The notes beneath the pieces were generated by a model, which worked only from the letters and a program-made list of their open reading frames with translations, made no database searches and had not been told where the DNA came from. A stretch of 64,000 nucleotides of DNA from an uncultured Flavobacteriales bacterium (GTDB lineage: Bacteria > Bacteroidota > Bacteroidia > Flavobacteriales_D > Crocinitomicaceae): positions 62,001-126,000 of the forward strand of contig CALEIK010000026.1 in NCBI GenBank assembly GCA_937876195.1, in the 5' to 3' direction. The stretch's first letter is position 1. Every line of letters starts with the position of its first letter. The translations under genes and the position numbers were made by a program. Of the stretch, positions 60,860-64,000 are shown one piece after another.

Positions 60860-61455
60860 AGTACGATGGCGTAAGTAATGTTGAGTAAGGTATTAAGAAT
60901 TGAGTTTAACGTCCAATAACCCTGGTTAGTAGTTAATAACAATTCTTTGCTAGATATGAACAAGGTAAACGTTCCCGAAAAATAGATGAAATAGCCAGAC
61001 ACCAAAATAAAGTAAGGATGTTTTTCCAAGTGAGTGAATTCTGGATTTTTCATGAGTTGTGAATAGTAGGCGATGCAATACGTAAAAATAATTAGTGCCT
61101 CTACCGCAAATTGATTGGAATTGAAGTCGGTGAGCGACTCCCAATAGATAAGGTTGATGGCAGAAAAGACATAGAAGCCCAACATCAAACCAAGAACAGC
61201 CATTTTTAATTTCCTTGATTCAAGAATGAGGAAGAAAATACTCGAAATAACTGTAAACTCAATGTAGGTGTACACGTGAAAAACCGGCATGTTGTTGATT
61301 TGATTGTAAAAACAAACATTGTTAATTACCTCGGTTAGCATTCCTACAACAACAAATGCACTCAGAATTTTGAGTGCATTTGTTCTATTATTAAAGTAGA
61401 GAAGCCCTACAATTACAGGAATGACTACAGAATAGCCTGATATCTGCGACAGCAT
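60826..61455 (-). CDS. Multi-pass membrane protein of unknown function, possible sensor partner
   Basis: 209 residues with about six membrane helices (GYSVVIPVIVGLLYF, ILSAFVVVGMLTEVI, FTVISSIFFLILE, MAVLGLMLGFYVF, FILVSGYFIYFSGTF). I do not recognise the family. It is encoded directly before the sensor kinase with an unusually long 34-bp overlap, and after the small protein. A role in sensing with the kinase is inferred only from the gene order. Confidence 0.75.
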   Translation of the reverse strand: MLSQISGYSVVIPVIVGLLYFNNRTNALKILSAFVVVGMLTEVINNVCFYNQINNMPVFHVYTYIEFTVISSIFFLILESRKLKMAVLGLMLGFYVFSAINLIYWESLTDFNSNQFAVEALIIFTYCIAYYSQLMKNPEFTHLEKHPYFILVSGYFIYFSGTFTLFISSKELLLTTNQGYWTLNSILNTLLNITYAIVLWKSRKKLASY

Positions 61456-61462
61456 TAATTAA

Positions 61463-61771
61463 TTAACTGTTTAAACTGTTTGGTCTACTACACATGTTTG
61501 GACAAGGAACAGATCTATCCGCAACCAAGGCTGTCATATCATCACCGTTTGCATCTGCGCCAACGAGTACAATTTCTCTAGATCCGTCGGTATTAATACC
61601 GTGGTACACACGTATCCCTACACATCCTGGCTGGTCCATGATCGATTTGAGGATGTTTTTTCCCATAAAGTGTCCTTTGATTTCATTGGGGTGTGCGGCT
61701 CTGTAGCTTGCTGTTAATTGTGCTGCTTCTTGTAAAGTAATTTCTTCTCCTTCAGTTCCTTTGAATGCCAT
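61463..61771 (-). CDS. Small conserved-looking protein with CPxxC tail
   Basis: 102 residues. ITLQEAAQLTASYRAAHPNE forms a helix, followed by beta strands (CVGIRVYHGINTDG, REIVLVGADANGDDM) and a C-terminal PCPNMCSR. It has no signal peptide. I have seen similar small proteins in other Bacteroidota, but no function is known. The CPxxC end may bind metal. It lies 7 bp before the membrane protein, so it is probably co-transcribed with the two-component system. Confidence 0.65.
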   Translation of the reverse strand: MAFKGTEGEEITLQEAAQLTASYRAAHPNEIKGHFMGKNILKSIMDQPGCVGIRVYHGINTDGSREIVLVGADANGDDMTALVADRSVPCPNMCSRPNSLNS

Positions 61772-61810
61772 AATTGTTTTAGGTTTTTAATTAATAAGTA
61801 GATTTAATTG

Positions 61811-61831
61811 ATTTTCTGCTTTTCAGAAAAT
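61811..61831 (-). other. Hairpin in the leader of the small protein
   Basis: ATTTTCTG (61811-61818) and CAGAAAAT (61824-61831) with a 5-base loop; AT-rich. It may be part of the mRNA leader of the small-protein operon. Confidence 0.3.
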
Positions 61832-61982
61832 TCAATGGTCGCACAATTTACTAATTGAGACTGTTTTATGCAACGGTATTTCATAAATTTCTTCAGATTG
61901 ATTGCCTCTAAAAGGCTTAAAGTATTATAAAATAAGAAATTAGAACCAGTAGTTAAATGAAAGAAAAATGCAGAAAAAAATG

Positions 61983-62046
61983 AAATACGTAGTTCCTGAA
62001 GTCAAAAACGTATTAATACGCAAATAGAACTACGTATTTATACGTA
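61983..62046. promoter_or_regulatory. Cluster of TACGTA palindromes, candidate multi-site operator
   Basis: AAATACGTAGTTC (61983-61995) and GAACTACGTATTT (62027-62039) are a perfect 13-bp inverted repeat. Between them is the perfect palindrome CGTATTAATACG (62009-62020), and the right arm overlaps TACGTATTTATACGTA (62031-62046). About five ACGTA half-sites lie in 64 bp. It lies between divergent operons. A similar core occurs at 48742-48762. Confidence 0.6.
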
Positions 62047-62148
62047 AATGGATTTTTTTTCAGCTGAATTGGAAGTTCACAACTTTGTTAATTGTGGCTC
62101 AAACACTATGAAGTAGAACTAAAGGTAAATTCATCTATTTTTTTGGTG

Positions 62149-62156
62149 TATCTTTG
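62149..62156 (+). promoter_or_regulatory. -7 element of the GH3 gene
   Basis: TATCTTTG matches TAnnTTTG and ends 24 bp before the ATG. The -33 region is T-rich but not consensus. Confidence 0.45.
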
Positions 62157-62180
62157 AAAATCATTTTAATGTAGTTATAA

Positions 62181-63701
62181 ATGCCAATTATTGGGAAACT
62201 GTTAAAGCGAACAAACGCAATTACGTACCATCGTAACTTGAAAAAGAAAAAGGATTTGGACAATCAGTTGCAAACCCTAATCAAGTTACTTACCAAAGCC
62301 CGAAAAACGCGTTTTGGTGCGCAATGTAATTTCTCGAACGTATTGGAATCAGAGGTTTTAACGCTCGCATTTCAACACAATGTACCAATAACAGATTACG
62401 ATGAGTTTTACGACAGTTGGCTGAATGAAACGATACAAGGAGCGAAGGATCATATTTGGCCGGGGAGAATTACACACTACGCATTATCTTCTGGGACAAC
62501 GGGTTCTCCAAGCAAGCGCATCCCAGTCACCAATCAAATGATTCGTTCGTTTCAGAAATCGAGCTTGAGCCAAATGGTAACTTTGCACGAACTCAATCTT
62601 TCAGAAGAATTTTATAGCGGACAATTATTAGTTGTTGGTGGGAGTTCTAAACTGGTAAAAAAGGACAATCACTGGGAGGGTGATCTGAGTGGAATCCTAA
62701 AAAAATACACGTCATTTATCGTGGCACCTCTGACCAAACCAGGGAATAAAATTACAGCACTAACTGATTGGAACGTCAAGTTGGAAATGATGGTGGAGAA
62801 GGCACCCGAGTGGAACATCGGTATTATAGCAGGTGTGCCGAGCTGGTGTATTTTGCTCATGGAAAGGATTGTTGAGCGTTACCAATTGAACTCTATTCAC
62901 GATATCTGGCCAAATTTGGAAGTTTATGTGCATGGCGGTGTATTTATGGAACCTTACCTGAAACGTTTGGATAAAGTACTGTCAAGAGAGATTGTGCTTC
63001 TAGATACATATCTAGCATCTGAGGGCTATTTTGCCTACCAAAAGAATCCTGCGAAGAAAGGGATGCAATTGATGTTAAATTCAGGCGTATTTTTTGAGTT
63101 TATTCCGTTCAATTCAGATTACTTTGATGAAAATGGAGAACTTCTAAATCGTACCACAGCATTTACCATTGATGAGGTTGAACCAGATATCGATTATGCA
63201 ATTGTAGTCACCACGAACGCTGGACTTTGGAGGTACTTGATCGGAGATCTTGTGCGATTTGTTGATATCGAACAACGAGAAATTATCCTTACTGGTAGAA
63301 TCAAGCAATTTTTGAGTTTGTGTGGTGAGCACCTTTCGTTGGACAACATCAATCAGGCCATCAATACTTCAGCAACAAAAAGGGGCGTTAGTATTAGCGA
63401 GTTTACGATATGCGCTGATGAAGAGGGTTTGAGGCATCATTGGTACATTGGATGTGACACAGCCATTTCTTCTGATGAATTGATCCAAGAGATTGATGCA
63501 GAGCTTTGTGCGCTCAATGACGATTACAGATCGTCCCGAAAAGTAAACCTGAAAGATCCTCAACTTAACATTTTACCAGTAGAACGGTTTTATGAATTCA
63601 TGGAAATGAAGGGAAAATTAGGTTCTCAACACAAATTCCCACGCGTATTGAACAAGGATCAGCGGGAAGAGTGGTGTCAATATTTGAAGCAGAATAATTA
63701 G
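62181..63701 (+). CDS. GH3-family protein (acyl-acid-amido synthetase fold)
   Basis: 506 residues. It belongs to the GH3 branch of the adenylate-forming fold (plant auxin-responsive homologues conjugate acids to amino acids). HYALSSGTTGSPSKRIPVT holds the phosphate-binding Ser/Thr/Gly motif, LEVYVHGGVFMEPYLKRL binds the acyl substrate, and WRYLIGDLVRFVD and LTGRIKQFLSLCGEHL complete the adenylation core. Bacterial GH3 substrates are unknown. It is divergent from the small-protein operon and precedes lnt. Confidence 0.88.
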   Translation: MPIIGKLLKRTNAITYHRNLKKKKDLDNQLQTLIKLLTKARKTRFGAQCNFSNVLESEVLTLAFQHNVPITDYDEFYDSWLNETIQGAKDHIWPGRITHYALSSGTTGSPSKRIPVTNQMIRSFQKSSLSQMVTLHELNLSEEFYSGQLLVVGGSSKLVKKDNHWEGDLSGILKKYTSFIVAPLTKPGNKITALTDWNVKLEMMVEKAPEWNIGIIAGVPSWCILLMERIVERYQLNSIHDIWPNLEVYVHGGVFMEPYLKRLDKVLSREIVLLDTYLASEGYFAYQKNPAKKGMQLMLNSGVFFEFIPFNSDYFDENGELLNRTTAFTIDEVEPDIDYAIVVTTNAGLWRYLIGDLVRFVDIEQREIILTGRIKQFLSLCGEHLSLDNINQAINTSATKRGVSISEFTICADEEGLRHHWYIGCDTAISSDELIQEIDAELCALNDDYRSSRKVNLKDPQLNILPVERFYEFMEMKGKLGSQHKFPRVLNKDQREEWCQYLKQNN

Positions 63702-63843
63702 CACATCTACCTGTCCTAAATAGAAGTAAACCAATCGATTGAATATAGTCGATGAGGTTATTGTATCGATATTTTGATAAAATCAATTACATTCGTGTAG
63801 TTTTTGAATTCAATATTGTACTATTTACTACTATCTACACCTT

Positions 63844-64000
63844 GTGATTAACTTGAAAAGAATAGGATTGATTTTGTTGACAAGTGTACTTTTGTACGTT
63901 GCTTGGCCGCCCTTTAATTTCGGTCCTTTGCTATTTGTAGCATTCATACCTTTCCTATTTTACGTTGAAACTTTACGCAACAAATCACATCTCGCTAAAT
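63844..64000 (+). CDS. lnt: Apolipoprotein N-acyltransferase, 5' end (runs off the window)
   Basis: 52 residues from the GTG at 63844; no ATG lies upstream in frame before a TGA. IGLILLTSVLLYVAWPPFNF and GPLLFVAFIPFLFYVETL are the first membrane helices of Lnt, which N-acylates lipoproteins at the inner membrane. The catalytic part is outside the window; a TTG at 63853 is an alternative start. Confidence 0.8.
   Translation, partial: MINLKRIGLILLTSVLLYVAWPPFNFGPLLFVAFIPFLFYVETLRNKSHLAK

Larger units (their letters stand above)
61772..62180. other. 409-bp intergenic region with operator-like palindromes
   Basis: No gene is seen. An 8-bp hairpin ATTTTCTG/CAGAAAAT (61811-61831) lies 40 bp upstream of the small protein. 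The rest holds the TACGTA cluster (61983-62046) and the -7 box of the GH3 gene (62149-62156). Confidence 0.6.

Overview
The window is a chromosomal segment from a Bacteroidota bacterium, most likely order Flavobacteriales and possibly close to Fluviicola/Crocinitomicaceae. The reasons are a type IX secretion (T9SS) signature (two type A C-terminal sorting domains, one CHU_C/type B gliding-associated sorting domain and a PorP/SprF partner), a complete bat operon, NAD-type short-chain L-threonine dehydrogenase, GH3-family and VanZ-family proteins, and -7 boxes of the Bacteroidota form TAnnTTTG with almost no Shine-Dalgarno sequences. The taxon is an inference from gene content. I see no rRNA, tRNA, CRISPR array, prophage, transposase or plasmid module: this is core and lineage-specific chromosome.

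Layout. 1-2.8 kb: tyrosine catabolism (hppD partial, hmgA) and threonine dehydrogenase. 2.9-7.2 kb: a secreted MORN-repeat protein, then deoC and two aldehyde dehydrogenase-like genes, the second a half-length protein without catalytic residues. 7.2-9.5 kb: two near-identical TonB-like genes, vanZ-like, gcvH. 9.6-12.7 kb: prfB without a programmed frameshift, arsC-like, an unknown protein, lysA. 12.9-18.1 kb: DUF4139 protein, an outer-membrane barrel, a cyclophilin-FKBP fusion, a T9SS-secreted protein. 18.1-25.2 kb: nadK, CBS protein, pdxJ, dnaG with a degenerate zinc site, a MORN lipoprotein, a polyprenyl diphosphate synthase, rlmN. 25.2-33.4 kb: moxR-DUF58-batA-B-C-D-E with one extra membrane protein, all on the minus strand. 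33.5-39.7 kb: a Zn-ribbon protein, a 1362-residue SBBP/CHU_C adhesin-like protein and its PorP/SprF partner. 39.7-46.3 kb: tetR-tolC-adaptor-RND efflux operon. 46.3-50.9 kb: rnhA, an inactive-looking CTP-synthase-like amidotransferase, a lipoprotein, a small unknown protein, pepP and an alpha/beta hydrolase. 51.2-57.9 kb: LytTR regulator with a propeller sensor kinase, a small lipoprotein, an unknown helical protein, thiL. 58.2-61.8 kb: a T9SS protein and a small protein/membrane protein/NarX-NarL-like operon. 62.1-64 kb: a GH3-family enzyme and the 5' end of lnt.

How parts fit together. The deoC cluster would cleave deoxyribose 5-phosphate to acetaldehyde and glyceraldehyde 3-phosphate, with the aldehyde dehydrogenase pair oxidising the aldehyde. 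The bat operon forms a MoxR/VWA membrane system. The large adhesin and PorP/SprF protein form an exported-protein/anchor pair. The efflux operon carries its own TetR regulator with clear operator-like repeats. The most distinctive unexplained signals are: palindromes with a TACGTA core in front of two sets of small unknown genes; a dispersed repeat built of 8-bp and 14-bp units at two intergenic sites; a split, ALDH16-like enzyme/pseudoenzyme pair; and several genes whose -7 box lies so close to the start codon that leaderless or nearly leaderless mRNAs are predicted.
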